From: Actinophytocola sp963826035
GTDB taxonomy: Bacteria; Actinomycetota; Actinomycetes; Mycobacteriales; Pseudonocardiaceae
Length of the DNA: 64,000 nt
Assembly (NCBI GenBank): GCA_963826035.1
Contig: CAWGVZ010000008.1
Coordinates: 186,001-250,000, forward strand
Reading direction: 5' to 3'
The translations under genes and the position numbers were made by a program. This document shows, one piece after another, positions 33,547 through 42,783 of this stretch. The notes beneath the pieces are model-generated. The model had not been told where the DNA came from, did no database searches, and was given only the letters and a program-made list of their open reading frames with translations. Each line of letters starts with the position of its first letter. The first letter of the stretch is position 1.

Positions 33547-35280
33547 ATGACTATGCCGCAGCCTGACCTCAAGGACCCCGCCCTGGTGACGGAGGTCGAT
33601 CTGGCGCGCGCCGCCGCCCAGGAGGTGGCCGGCGACGAGCCGGTCGGCGCGCACGTCGACACCCACGTCGAGGACGAGGCGGCCGTCACCCACCTCTTCG
33701 AGGCCGACAAGCAGGGCTACGGCGGCTGGCGCTGGGCGGTCACGATCGCCAGCGCGGGCCCGGAGTCCGACGTGACGGTCAGCGAGGTCGTGCTGCTGCC
33801 CGGTCCCGACGCGCTGGTCGCGCCGGAATGGGTGCCGTGGCAGGAGCGCGTGCAGGCCGGTGACCTGGGCGTGGGCGACCTGATGCCCAACGACCCGGAC
33901 GACCCCCGGCTGGTGCCGGCGTACCTGGCCTCCGACGATCCGGCGGTCGAGGAGGTGGCGCGCGACGCCGGCCTCGGCCGCGTTCGCGTCATGGCCCGCG
34001 AGGCGCGGCTCGACGCCGCCACCCGTTGGCAGGACAGCGAGTTCGGCCCGCGTTCCGACATGGCCCGCAGCGCTCCGGCGCATTGTGGGACCTGTGGCTT
34101 CTACCTGCCGCTGGCGGGTGCGCTGCAGGCGGCGTTCGGTACGTGTGGCAACGAGATCTCCCCGGCCGACGGGCATGTGGTGCACACGGAGTACGGCTGC
34201 GGTGCGCACTCGGAGGCGGAGGTCGAGCAGGTCTCCCCGGTCCTGGTGGCAGACCTCATCTACGACGACGCCCAGTTGGACGTGGAACCCCTGGCTCCGG
34301 CCGCTGCTGAGGCGGAGGCCACCGACCTGGCCGAGGCTCTTGCCGAAGAGCCGGAGCCGCAGCCAGACACCGCACCTGCTGCCGCCGCTGAGTCGGACGC
34401 TCCGGGGGAGGCGACCGACCTGGTGACCGCCGAGCCGGCTGTTGAGCCCGCGGTCGAGGCCGCAGTCGAGCCCGAGGCTGCCACCGTGGTGGAACCGGTA
34501 GTAGTTGAGCCGGAGCCGGCTGCTGAATCCGATTCGGCGAGCGAGGTCGAGCCAGCCGCTGAGCCCGAGGTTTTCGCCGTGGTGGAACCGGTAGTTGAGC
34601 CGGAGCCAGTTGCTGAGCCCGAGCCGGCCGCCGAGGTTGAGTCGGCTGCTGATGAGACTGTGGCCGAGCCCGAGTTGGCCGCCGAGCCTGAGGCTGCCAT
34701 CGCTGTGGAACCGGTGGTTGAGTCTGAGCCGGCTGCTGAATCTGAGCCCGCCGCTGATGTTGAGTCGGCGACCGAGGTCGGGTCGGCTGAGCCGGCGCCA
34801 GCTGCTGAGCCTGAGTTGGCTGCTGAGCCTGAGGGTTCCGCCGTGGTGGAACCGGTAGTTGAGCCGGAGCAGGCCCCTGAGCCCGAGTCCGCCGATGTCG
34901 AGTCGGCGGCGGCTGAGCCAGTCGCTGAGTCCGAGGTGGCGGCCGAGCCCGAAAGTTCCGCCGTGGCGGAACCGGTGGTTGAGCCGGAGTCCGTTGTCGA
35001 GTCTTCGCCGGTGGTGGAGCCCGAGTCGGGCACGGCCGCTGAGCCTGAGGCTGCCATCGTGGTGGAACCGGTGGTTGAGCCGGTTGCTGAGTCTGAGGCT
35101 TTTATCGTCATCGAACCGGTGAGTGAGCCCGCGGCCGAGGGTGAGTCGGCTGGTGTTGGCGAGGCGGGTGGTGAGGTCATCGAGGGTGCTGAGGCGCCCG
35201 CTGAGGTGGAGTCCATCGCGACCTCCGAGACCGAGCTGCCTACCCAGCCCCAGCCGCCTACCCAGCCGCCGGTCGGGTGA
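33547..35280 (+). CDS. DUF3027 protein with long acidic Glu/Pro/Ala/Val repeat tail
   Basis: A 577-residue protein. Residues ~1-240 are the DUF3027 domain (AAQEVAGDEPVGAHV, WRWAVTIA, and four Cys near 180, 183, 200 and 218 that could form a zinc site). Residues ~245-577 are a very acidic tail built on VVEPVVEPEP and AAEPE units, nearly free of Lys and Arg. The ATG at 33547 or 33553 is the start. Its stop overlaps the next gene by GTGA. The tail length is far above family norms and the DNA is repetitive. Confidence 0.85.
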   Translation: MTMPQPDLKDPALVTEVDLARAAAQEVAGDEPVGAHVDTHVEDEAAVTHLFEADKQGYGGWRWAVTIASAGPESDVTVSEVVLLPGPDALVAPEWVPWQERVQAGDLGVGDLMPNDPDDPRLVPAYLASDDPAVEEVARDAGLGRVRVMAREARLDAATRWQDSEFGPRSDMARSAPAHCGTCGFYLPLAGALQAAFGTCGNEISPADGHVVHTEYGCGAHSEAEVEQVSPVLVADLIYDDAQLDVEPLAPAAAEAEATDLAEALAEEPEPQPDTAPAAAAESDAPGEATDLVTAEPAVEPAVEAAVEPEAATVVEPVVVEPEPAAESDSASEVEPAAEPEVFAVVEPVVEPEPVAEPEPAAEVESAADETVAEPELAAEPEAAIAVEPVVESEPAAESEPAADVESATEVGSAEPAPAAEPELAAEPEGSAVVEPVVEPEQAPEPESADVESAAAEPVAESEVAAEPESSAVAEPVVEPESVVESSPVVEPESGTAAEPEAAIVVEPVVEPVAESEAFIVIEPVSEPAAEGESAGVGEAGGEVIEGAEAPAEVESIATSETELPTQPQPPTQPPVG

Positions 35281-38129
35281 CTGATCCATTCGGCACCGCG
35301 GCGCTTCGTGCCTCGGTGCTCGACTCCTGGCGGTCCTCACCGACGCGATTCCGTGAGGATGCCAACGCCGAGGAGGATCTCTACCTCGGCGGCTACCGGG
35401 ACCGCCTGCTGGTCGAACTCGCACAGAACGCCGCCGACGCCGCCGGGCAGAACGGCGTCCTCCGGGTCCAGGTCGAGAACGGTGAGCTGCGCGTCGCCAA
35501 CACCGGGGCGTCGCTGACGGCCGACGGGGTCACCGCGCTCGCGTCGCTGAGGGCCTCGGCCAAGAGCGACGGCGTCGGGCGGTTCGGGGTCGGGTTCGCC
35601 GCCGTGCTGACGGTCAGCGACGACCCGCGCATCGTCTCCACCACGGGCGGCGTCGCGTTCTCCGCAGACCGGACCCGCGCCGAGTTCGGGGCCACCGGCC
35701 GCGTTCCCGTGCTGCGCCTGCCCTGGCCCACCGACGAGGCCCCGCCCGACGGGTTCGACACGGAGGTCCGGCTGCCGCTGCGCGACGACGTCGACACGAA
35801 AGCCCTGCTCGACGTCTTCGCCGACCAGGCCACCGACCTCCTGCTGTCCCTCGACGGCCTCACCCGCCTCGAGATCGGCGACCGCGTCTGGCACCGCGAG
35901 AGCGGCAACGGCTGGACCGACACTTGGCAGAACATCCACGGCCCCGACGGCATGACCCGCTGGGTGATCGTCCGCGACACCGGTGAGCTGCCGGCCGAGC
36001 TGACCGCCGCGCTCGGCGCCGAAGCCAGACCACAGTGGACGGTCTGCTGGGCGCTGCGGCTCGACGAGTACCGCCACCCGGACCCGCCGGCCGAGGACGT
36101 CCTCCACGCGCCGACCCGCACCGACGAGCGGCTTTCCCTGCCCGCCAGGCTGATCGCCACGCTGCCCATCGAACCGTCACGCCGTCGCGTCCTGCCCGGC
36201 CCGGCCACCGACGTGGTCCTCACGGCCGCCGCCACGCTCTATCCGAAGCTGCTCCGCAACATCGACGCCGGCACGAAACTCGTACCACTGCCCGGCTTCT
36301 CACTGTCCGAAGTGGACGAAAGGCTGCGGCAGGGGGTTCTCGCCGAGCTGCGCGTCACGCCGTGGCTGCCGGCGGCGGGCAAGGGTTCCGTCGCCCCCGC
36401 CAAGGCATGCCTGCTGCCGGCCCCCGAGGCGCCGCTGGCCGAGGTGCTGGCCGAGACCATCCCGGGCCTGGTCGACGCCGAACTGGCCGCACCCGAACAC
36501 GCGGCCGCGCTGGCCGCGCTCGACGTGCCCCGTCTGGGACTCGCCGAGCTGACGGCCGCCCTCACCGGCATCGACCGCCCGCCGTCCTGGTGGCGTTTCC
36601 TTTACGCCGCACTGGAACCGATCCTCGACGTCGACCCGAAAGCCCGCGAGGAGCTCGGCGGCCTGCCCGTCCCGCTGGTCGACGGACGCACGATCCCCGG
36701 ACCCCGCAGCACATTGCTGCTCGACGCGGAGCTGACCGCCGAACTGACCGATGTGGACACTCCGGTGAACGTCGTCCACCCGGCGGCCGCGCACCCGGTG
36801 CTCGAACGGCTCGGCGCCCGCCGGGGCGACGCGGGTGACGTCCTCGACACCCTGGTGGACGCTGTCGAACGCAGCGTCGACGATGCCGAGTCCGGCCTGG
36901 ACATCACCCCGCTGGTCGACCTGGTGCTCCGGCTGGTCCGGGCGGCCGGCGCCCGTCCGTGGCTCGGCGCGCTCGCCCTGCCCGACAGCGCAGGCGACTT
37001 CCGGCGCGCCGACGAACTCGCGTTGCCCGGCGCCACCTTCGTCGACCTGCTCGACGAGGACGCGCCGATCGGGGTACTGGCCGAGCACGTCGCCCAGGAG
37101 TGGCCGGCCGAGGTGCTCACCGCGGTCGGCGTGCTGGACTCGTTCGCGCTGGTGGTGGACGAGGACCCGACCGGGCCGGACCACGATCTGGACGACGAGA
37201 CCACCTGGTGGGAAACCCGTGACAAGCCGCCCTCCCGGCTGGTGGCCGTGCGGGACCTCGACCTGGTGGCCGACCACGCCTGGCCGGCCGCGCTGTTGCT
37301 GCTCGCCGCCGAGCCGGACACCTGGCGCGCGTTGCACGAGCCGGGCGGCTACACCGGCTGGTGGATCGGCCACCACGCGCGCCTCGACGGGCTGCCGCCG
37401 ATCCAGTGGCGCCTACCCGACGCGACCGCGCTCGCCGGGCTCTACGACGCGGTGCCCGATCTCGACCTCGACCCGGCCGTGCTGGCAGCCGTCGGAGTGC
37501 GCACCACACTCGCCGTCACGTCGGCCGACGACGCCGACGACCTGCTCGCCCGCCTCGGCGACGAGGACCGCGTGATCCCTGCCGGCGCCGCCCTGCGGGC
37601 GCACGCGGCGCTGGCGGCCGCCGGCCTCGATCCGGCCGAGCTGGACCCGCCGACCCACGTCCGCTCGATCTCGGGTGCCGTCGCCCCGGCCGCCGACTGC
37701 CTGGTCCTGGACGGCCCGTGGCTCCTCGGCGTGACCGAACCCGACCGCGTGGTGGGCGCCGGCCCGGACTTCACGCTGGCCGAGCCCCTGGCCGAACTGC
37801 TGGACCTGCCGCTGGCGTCCGACGCGGTGGCGGCCGAGGTGACAAGCGAGGGCGAACTGGTGCGGTGGGCGGACCTCGGCGCCGTGGTCGACGCTTGCGA
37901 TCTGGCCAGCCTGGCCGTCCCGTCCGGCGGGCCGCTCGTGCACCAGCAGCTGACCGTCACGGTAGGCGCCATCGACTACGACCTGGCCTGGTGGATCGAC
38001 CACGGGATCGTGCACTGCGCGGACTCGGCCGAGGGCTTGGCCAGAGCCCTGGCGTGGACCACCGACCACTGGGCGGATCGCCACGCCCTGGCCGCCCTGC
38101 TGACTGACCCGGACTCATACCTGGCCTAA
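35277..38129 (+). CDS. Sacsin-like GHKL ATPase protein (950 aa)
   Basis: A 950-residue protein with an N-terminal Hsp90/sacsin-type ATP-binding domain: LLVELAQNAADAAG (N-box Asn), LRVANTGASL and GVGRFGVGFAAVL. The remainder is helical and Leu/Ala/Asp-rich with no other recognised domain. The GTG at 35277 overlaps the DUF3027 stop by 4 bases, so the two are coupled. In actinobacteria these two genes are commonly adjacent, which suggests a shared role that is not known. A chaperone-like function is inferred from the ATPase fold. Confidence 0.85.
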   Translation: MTDPFGTAALRASVLDSWRSSPTRFREDANAEEDLYLGGYRDRLLVELAQNAADAAGQNGVLRVQVENGELRVANTGASLTADGVTALASLRASAKSDGVGRFGVGFAAVLTVSDDPRIVSTTGGVAFSADRTRAEFGATGRVPVLRLPWPTDEAPPDGFDTEVRLPLRDDVDTKALLDVFADQATDLLLSLDGLTRLEIGDRVWHRESGNGWTDTWQNIHGPDGMTRWVIVRDTGELPAELTAALGAEARPQWTVCWALRLDEYRHPDPPAEDVLHAPTRTDERLSLPARLIATLPIEPSRRRVLPGPATDVVLTAAATLYPKLLRNIDAGTKLVPLPGFSLSEVDERLRQGVLAELRVTPWLPAAGKGSVAPAKACLLPAPEAPLAEVLAETIPGLVDAELAAPEHAAALAALDVPRLGLAELTAALTGIDRPPSWWRFLYAALEPILDVDPKAREELGGLPVPLVDGRTIPGPRSTLLLDAELTAELTDVDTPVNVVHPAAAHPVLERLGARRGDAGDVLDTLVDAVERSVDDAESGLDITPLVDLVLRLVRAAGARPWLGALALPDSAGDFRRADELALPGATFVDLLDEDAPIGVLAEHVAQEWPAEVLTAVGVLDSFALVVDEDPTGPDHDLDDETTWWETRDKPPSRLVAVRDLDLVADHAWPAALLLLAAEPDTWRALHEPGGYTGWWIGHHARLDGLPPIQWRLPDATALAGLYDAVPDLDLDPAVLAAVGVRTTLAVTSADDADDLLARLGDEDRVIPAGAALRAHAALAAAGLDPAELDPPTHVRSISGAVAPAADCLVLDGPWLLGVTEPDRVVGAGPDFTLAEPLAELLDLPLASDAVAAEVTSEGELVRWADLGAVVDACDLASLAVPSGGPLVHQQLTVTVGAIDYDLAWWIDHGIVHCADSAEGLARALAWTTDHWADRHALAALLTDPDSYLA

Positions 38130-38188
38130 CGGTTACGCTCTGTGGCTCACGACCGATACATCCGTAGTGCCGACGGAGGGTGGTTGCG

Positions 38189-38626
38189 GTGGTCGAGGTC
38201 GCATTGGGTTGGGTGCTGGCGTGGGTGGTGGCGAAGGCCCGGCGAGTGGCGGTGGCGGCGGACGGTGTCGTCGATGCTGCGGTCGACAAGGTCGGCCAGC
38301 TGGTGATGGACAAGCTGGGCGCCGATTCGGCGGTGCAGCGCCTGCAGGTCGAGGCGGCGGAGTCGGGTGAGGTCTCCGAGCTGACCCGCAAGCGGGTGGG
38401 GCTGGCGTTGGAAGACGCGGTGCGGGATACCGAGTTCGCGCAACGGCTGGAGGCCGCTGTCGCTGAGGTGACCAAGGCCGGTGGCGCGGTGGCCGGTCCG
38501 GGCGGGGTGGCGATCTCCGGTGGCGTCAACGCCAAGGACTCCGGGGTGGCGATCGGCGTGGTGGCGGGTGGCACGGTGTCGGTGGATCGGACGGCAGCGG
38601 ACCCTCACCAGCCGGGGCGGGCGTAG
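38189..38626 (+). CDS. 145-aa helical protein with Gly/Val-rich C-terminal motif; candidate effector of the adjacent STAND protein
   Basis: Residues ~1-105 are predicted helical with an amphipathic/hydrophobic start (VALGWVLAWVVAKARRVAVA). Residues ~108-132 form a Gly/Val/Ala-rich stretch (GGVAISGG, GVAIGVVAGG) resembling short amyloid signalling motifs. A GACGGAGGG ribosome site favours the GTG at 38189; 38180 is possible. It lies 51 bases before the NB-ARC/TPR gene, whose N-terminus has a similar Gly/Val motif. I do not recognise a family by name; an effector role is inferred from layout. Confidence 0.6.
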   Translation: MVEVALGWVLAWVVAKARRVAVAADGVVDAAVDKVGQLVMDKLGADSAVQRLQVEAAESGEVSELTRKRVGLALEDAVRDTEFAQRLEAAVAEVTKAGGAVAGPGGVAISGGVNAKDSGVAIGVVAGGTVSVDRTAADPHQPGRA

Positions 38627-38676
38627 GCCGATCCGCACCGGGCAACCCCCAGGTCCCTTCCGTCTCGGTAGGCGGT

Positions 38677-40971
38677 GTGTACGGCTCGGTACACATCGGG
38701 GAGCCGGGCATTGCCGCGCCCGAGTCGCGGGTGGCGGTGGTGACCCGGATCGCAGGGCCGACGGAGATGTTCGTCGGTCGGGCGGAGCAGGTCGAGCGGA
38801 TGCTCGCCGCGCTGGTGCCTGACAGTGATCCGGGGCCGATGGTGGTGTCGGCGGTGGCCGGGATGGGTGGCGTCGGTAAGACGGCCCTGGCCCGGCATTG
38901 TGCGGCCATCGCGGTGGGGCGAGGGTGGTTTCCTGGGGGCGCCTTCGTGGTGGATCTGCAGGGCTACAGCCCGGACGGGCACGTCGAGGCGAGGCAGGTG
39001 TTCGCGCCGCTGCTGCGCCAGCTCGGTGTGGCCGGCGAGCAGATCCCGGCGGAGACCGGTGAGCAGGCCGCCGTCTATGACCAGACTCTCGTCACGCTCG
39101 CCGAGCAGGGGCAGCGGGTGTTGCTGGTGCTGGACAGCATCAGCAGCGCCGGCCAGGCGCGGGGGCTGCTGCCCTCGGTCGGGTCACATCGGGTGGTGGT
39201 GACCACCCGCGACACTCTCGACCTACCCGGCGCATGGCGGCTGCCGCTCGATGTCCTCGACGTCGACGACGCCGTCGCCCTGCTCGCACACCGGTCCGGC
39301 GATGACCGAATCAGCCGCGACGCGGCGGTACAGCTCGCGCAGGCGTGTGGCCGGCTGCCGTTGGCGTTGCGGATCGCCGCCGGTCTGCTCACCGACGACC
39401 CCGACCTCACCGCCGCCGAACTGACGGCCGAACTCGCCGAGTCCCCGGTGGACGCGTTCACCTACGGCGAGTCCGAGGTCGCCGCCGTGTTCGCCCTGTC
39501 CTGGGATCGTCTGCTCACTCGTGACCCCATCGCCGCCCGCGTGCTCCGCCTCTTGGTGCTCGACCCCGGACCGGACCTGTCCACCGACGCCGCTGCGGCC
39601 CTTGCAGACCTTCCCGCCGCGGAGGTCCTTACCCGACTACGCGTGCTACGCCAAGCTCATCTACTCGAACGGGTCGCGAGGCGCTGGTGCCTGCACGACC
39701 TGGTCCGCCGCTACATCCGCGACCGCGCCACCGACTACATCCACACCGACGATCCCGAGGCCGCGACGGACCGCCTACTCGACCACTACACCGGCACCGC
39801 TGACGCGGCCGACGCCCACCTCCGGGCACTACCTGGAGACCCTGTCCCATCCCGGTTCACCGATCGCAACGACGCCCTGGCGTGGCTGGACGTCGAACGC
39901 GCCAATCTCGTCGCCGCCGTAGCCCTCGTCGCCACCACCAACCGCCACGCCCACACCACCCGCCTCGCCGTCGTTCTCGACAATTTCCTGGAGTGGCGGC
40001 GGTACCTCACCGACCGGGTCGTCATCGCTCAACACGCGCTCGCTGCGGCCGCCCACGTCGACAACCCCGCCACTCTCGCCAACGCCTGGAACAACCTGGG
40101 CTTGGCGCTGCAGGGGGTGCGGCGTTTCGATGAGGCGATCACCGCCCAGCAGACCGCTCGGGACATCTCCCGCGAGACCGGCGATCGCCATGGCGAAGGC
40201 ATGGCGTGGAACAACCTGGGCTTGGCGCTGCAGGAGGTGCGGCGTTTCGATGAGGCGATCGCCGCGCACCAGACGGACCTGCATATCTGCCGCGAGACTG
40301 GCGATCGTCACGGCGAAGGCATGGCATGGGGCAACCTGGGCTTGGCATTGCAGGAGGTGCGGCGTTTCGAGGAGGTGATCATCGCTCACGAGACGGCCCG
40401 CGACATCTTCCGCGAGACCGCCGACCGCCACGGCGAAGGCGGCGCGTGGAACAACTTGGGCTTGGTGCTGCGGGAGGTGCAGCGTTTCGATGAGGCGATC
40501 GCCGCTCACGAGACCGCCCGCGAGATCTATCAGGAGACCGACGACCGCCACCGCGAAGGCATAGCGTGGGACAACCTGGGCTTGGCGCTGCGGGCGGTGC
40601 GGCGCTTCGATGAGGCGATCATCGCTCACGAGACGGCCCGCGACATCTACCGCGAGACCGCCGACCGCCACGGCGAAGGCAGGGCGTGGAACAACTTGGG
40701 CTTGGTGCTGCGGGCGGTGCGGTGCTTCGATGAGGCGATCGCCGCGCACCAGGCGGACCTGCATATCTGCCGCGAGACTGGCGATCGTCACGGCGAAGGC
40801 ATGGCATGGGACAACCTGGGCTGGGCGCTGCAGGAGGCGGGGCGCATCAATGAGGCACGGCAGTCTTGGTCAGAAGCCGTGGAGGCGTACATCGAGTCTG
40901 GTGACAGCGAGAGAGCCGACGCGGTACGACGGGCACTCGAAACCATCACCCCGCCGGATACCGACCAATAA
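38677..40971 (+). CDS. NB-ARC/TPR STAND-type ATPase (NLR-like)
   Basis: A 764-residue protein. A short N-terminal motif (VYGSVHIGEPG) precedes the NB-ARC ATPase: P-loop GMGGVGKTALA near residue 63, Walker B LLVLDSI near 150, VVVTTRD sensor, GRLPLALRI motif, then a winged-helix region. From residue ~469 there are seven near-identical 40-residue TPR units (AWNNLGLAL..RRFDEAI..). It lacks the SARP DNA-binding domain of AfsR-type proteins. STAND proteins of this layout act as oligomerising switches in signalling or immunity. The GTG at 38677 is chosen; the frame stays open a little upstream. Confidence 0.85.
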   Translation: MYGSVHIGEPGIAAPESRVAVVTRIAGPTEMFVGRAEQVERMLAALVPDSDPGPMVVSAVAGMGGVGKTALARHCAAIAVGRGWFPGGAFVVDLQGYSPDGHVEARQVFAPLLRQLGVAGEQIPAETGEQAAVYDQTLVTLAEQGQRVLLVLDSISSAGQARGLLPSVGSHRVVVTTRDTLDLPGAWRLPLDVLDVDDAVALLAHRSGDDRISRDAAVQLAQACGRLPLALRIAAGLLTDDPDLTAAELTAELAESPVDAFTYGESEVAAVFALSWDRLLTRDPIAARVLRLLVLDPGPDLSTDAAAALADLPAAEVLTRLRVLRQAHLLERVARRWCLHDLVRRYIRDRATDYIHTDDPEAATDRLLDHYTGTADAADAHLRALPGDPVPSRFTDRNDALAWLDVERANLVAAVALVATTNRHAHTTRLAVVLDNFLEWRRYLTDRVVIAQHALAAAAHVDNPATLANAWNNLGLALQGVRRFDEAITAQQTARDISRETGDRHGEGMAWNNLGLALQEVRRFDEAIAAHQTDLHICRETGDRHGEGMAWGNLGLALQEVRRFEEVIIAHETARDIFRETADRHGEGGAWNNLGLVLREVQRFDEAIAAHETAREIYQETDDRHREGIAWDNLGLALRAVRRFDEAIIAHETARDIYRETADRHGEGRAWNNLGLVLRAVRCFDEAIAAHQADLHICRETGDRHGEGMAWDNLGWALQEAGRINEARQSWSEAVEAYIESGDSERADAVRRALETITPPDTDQ
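40081..40860 (+). repeat. Seven 120-bp tandem DNA repeats encoding TPRs
   Basis: From about 40081 to 40860 the gene repeats with an exact 120-base period. Core stretches such as AACCTGGGCTTGGC and CGTTTCGATGAGGCGATC recur at the same phase with few substitutions. Such DNA-level identity indicates recent expansion or gene conversion among repeats. Confidence 0.95.
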
Positions 40972-40974
40972 CCG

Positions 40975-41280
40975 TCAGTCCGTCTGGATTCCCTGCTGAG
41001 CACCTCGCGCACCGCGGCGCGCAGCTCGACGCTGCCACGCCATCACCGGCATACCGATGAACCCAAGGATCGTCCCGGCGAGCGCCGTCCACAGCCAGAT
41101 GGGCGGCAGCGCGTCGAACACGTAGCGCGCGATCAGCAGCGCACACAGCACCACGAACCACGCGGCCGTTCCCACGTAGACGATCGGCGGCAGGGCGAGC
41201 AGCCGGTCGGGCAGTGGGGGCGGGGCGGTCGGTGACTTCTGTGTTTCGATTGGCGCGTTGGGTTCCGCTCGGTCGGACAC
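40975..41280 (-). CDS. DUF2530 membrane protein (101 aa)
   Basis: A 101-residue protein with two membrane segments (VYVGTAAWFVVLCALLIARYVF and WTALAGTILGFIGMPVMAW) and a basic C-terminus, matching DUF2530 proteins of actinobacteria. GTG start at 41280. It converges on the STAND gene and is divergent from the purine permease gene, 20 bases away. Function unknown. Confidence 0.82.
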   Translation of the reverse strand: MSDRAEPNAPIETQKSPTAPPPLPDRLLALPPIVYVGTAAWFVVLCALLIARYVFDALPPIWLWTALAGTILGFIGMPVMAWQRRAARRGARGAQQGIQTD

Positions 41281-41300
41281 ATTTGCGAGGCTACCTCCCC

Positions 41301-42752
41301 ATGAGCGGCAGCGTGCTTGACCGGTATTTCAAGATCAGTGAACGAGGGTCCACCACCGGCCGGGAAATCCGCGGTGGCCTGGTCACCTTCGTCACGATGG
41401 CCTACATCATCGTGCTCAACCCGCTGATCATCGGCAGCTTCTCGAGCGACCCGAGCGATCCGACCACCCACGACGACGCGTTCGGCAACATCCTCCCGGC
41501 CGGGCAGGTGGCGGCCGCGACCGCGCTGGTGGCGGGCGTGCTGACCATCCTGTTCGGACTGGTGGCCAACTACCCGTTCGCGCTCGCCACGGGGCTCGGC
41601 ATCAACGCGTTCGTGGCGGTCAGCATCGCGCCGCAGATGAGCTGGCCCGCCGCCATGGGGCTGGTGCTGATCAACGGCGTCGTGGTGCTGCTGCTCGTGG
41701 TCACGGGCGTCCGAACGATGGTCTTCAACGCCGTACCACCCGCGCTCAAGGCGGCCATCGCCGTCGGCATCGGGTTGTTCATCACGCTCATCGGGCTCGT
41801 CGACGCGGGTTTCGTGCGCCGTGTCCCGGACGTCGCCGGTACCACCGTCCCAGTTGGACTCGGCATCAACGGCTCGATCGCCTCGTGGCCGACCGCCGTG
41901 TTCGTGGTGGGGCTGATCCTGACGGGCGTCCTGGTGGCACGGAAGATCAAGGGCGCCATCCTGATCGGCGTGCTGGCCACCACGGTCATCGCGATCGTCG
42001 TCGAGGCCATTGTGGACGCCGGCCGCTACCAGGGCGTCAACCCCACCGGTTGGAACCTCGGCTACCCGGCCGTGCCGGACGACGTGGTGGGCACGCCCGA
42101 CCTGTCGCTAGTAGGCGACGTGAACTTCGACGCCTGGGTCCAGGTCCCGGTGATCACCGCGGTGCTGCTGGTGTTCACCCTGGTGCTCACCGACTTCTTC
42201 GACACGATCGGCACCATGACCGGCCTCGGCAAGGAAGCCGGCCTGGTCGACAAGGACGGCAAGCTGCCGAACACCGGCAAGGCGCTGTTCGTCGACAGCC
42301 TTGGCGCGGTCGCCGGCGGCGCGGCCTCCACCAGTTCGAACACCGTCTACATCGAGTCCGCGTCCGGCATCGCCGAGGGCGCGCGGACGGGCCTCGCGAA
42401 CGTGGTCACCGGCCTGCTGTTCATCGCCGCCATGTTCTTCACGCCGCTGTACGAGGCGGTGCCGGTGGAGGCGGCCGCACCGGCGCTGGTGATCGTCGGC
42501 GTGCTGATGATGGCCCAGATCAAGGACATCGACTTCACGGACTTCACGATCGCGCTGCCCGCGTTCCTGACGATCGTCGTGATGCCGTTCACCTTCTCGA
42601 TCGCCAACGGCATCGGCGCCGGCTTCGTCAGCTACGTGCTCCTGCGGGTGGCCACCGGCCGCGTCCGCGGCATCCACCCGCTCATGTGGGTCGTGGCCGC
42701 GTTGTTCGTCGTCTACTTCGCCATCGGCCCCATCCGGGCCGCGCTCGGATGA
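41301..42752 (+). CDS. NCS2-family purine permease (AzgA-like)
   Basis: A 483-residue permease of the AzgA-like branch of NCS2 (hypoxanthine/adenine/guanine uptake). It begins with the family start RYFKISERGSTTGREIRGGLVTFVTMAYIIVLNP and continues with ATGLGINAF, DFFDTIGTMTGLGKEAGL and the STSSNTVYIESASGIAEGARTGL motif. About 12-14 membrane segments. The ATG at 41301 is the natural start. Confidence 0.92.
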   Translation: MSGSVLDRYFKISERGSTTGREIRGGLVTFVTMAYIIVLNPLIIGSFSSDPSDPTTHDDAFGNILPAGQVAAATALVAGVLTILFGLVANYPFALATGLGINAFVAVSIAPQMSWPAAMGLVLINGVVVLLLVVTGVRTMVFNAVPPALKAAIAVGIGLFITLIGLVDAGFVRRVPDVAGTTVPVGLGINGSIASWPTAVFVVGLILTGVLVARKIKGAILIGVLATTVIAIVVEAIVDAGRYQGVNPTGWNLGYPAVPDDVVGTPDLSLVGDVNFDAWVQVPVITAVLLVFTLVLTDFFDTIGTMTGLGKEAGLVDKDGKLPNTGKALFVDSLGAVAGGAASTSSNTVYIESASGIAEGARTGLANVVTGLLFIAAMFFTPLYEAVPVEAAAPALVIVGVLMMAQIKDIDFTDFTIALPAFLTIVVMPFTFSIANGIGAGFVSYVLLRVATGRVRGIHPLMWVVAALFVVYFAIGPIRAALG

Positions 42753-42770
42753 CGAAACCCGGATCGTGAG

Positions 42771-42783
42771 GTAGGCTAACTAA
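42771..42783. promoter_or_regulatory. Putative operator of the MarR/MFS operon
   Basis: GTAGGCTAACTAA sits directly before the MarR start codon (GTG 42784). It shares TAGGCTAAC with the palindrome at 44609-44628 beyond the MFS gene. It may be the regulator's own binding site. Confidence 0.45.

Noticed and set aside
34280..35216. Several Ser/Gly/Thr- or Arg/Pro/Ser-rich frames in the DUF3027 tail region
   Set aside because: They are other-frame readings of the acidic repeat and inherit its periodicity.
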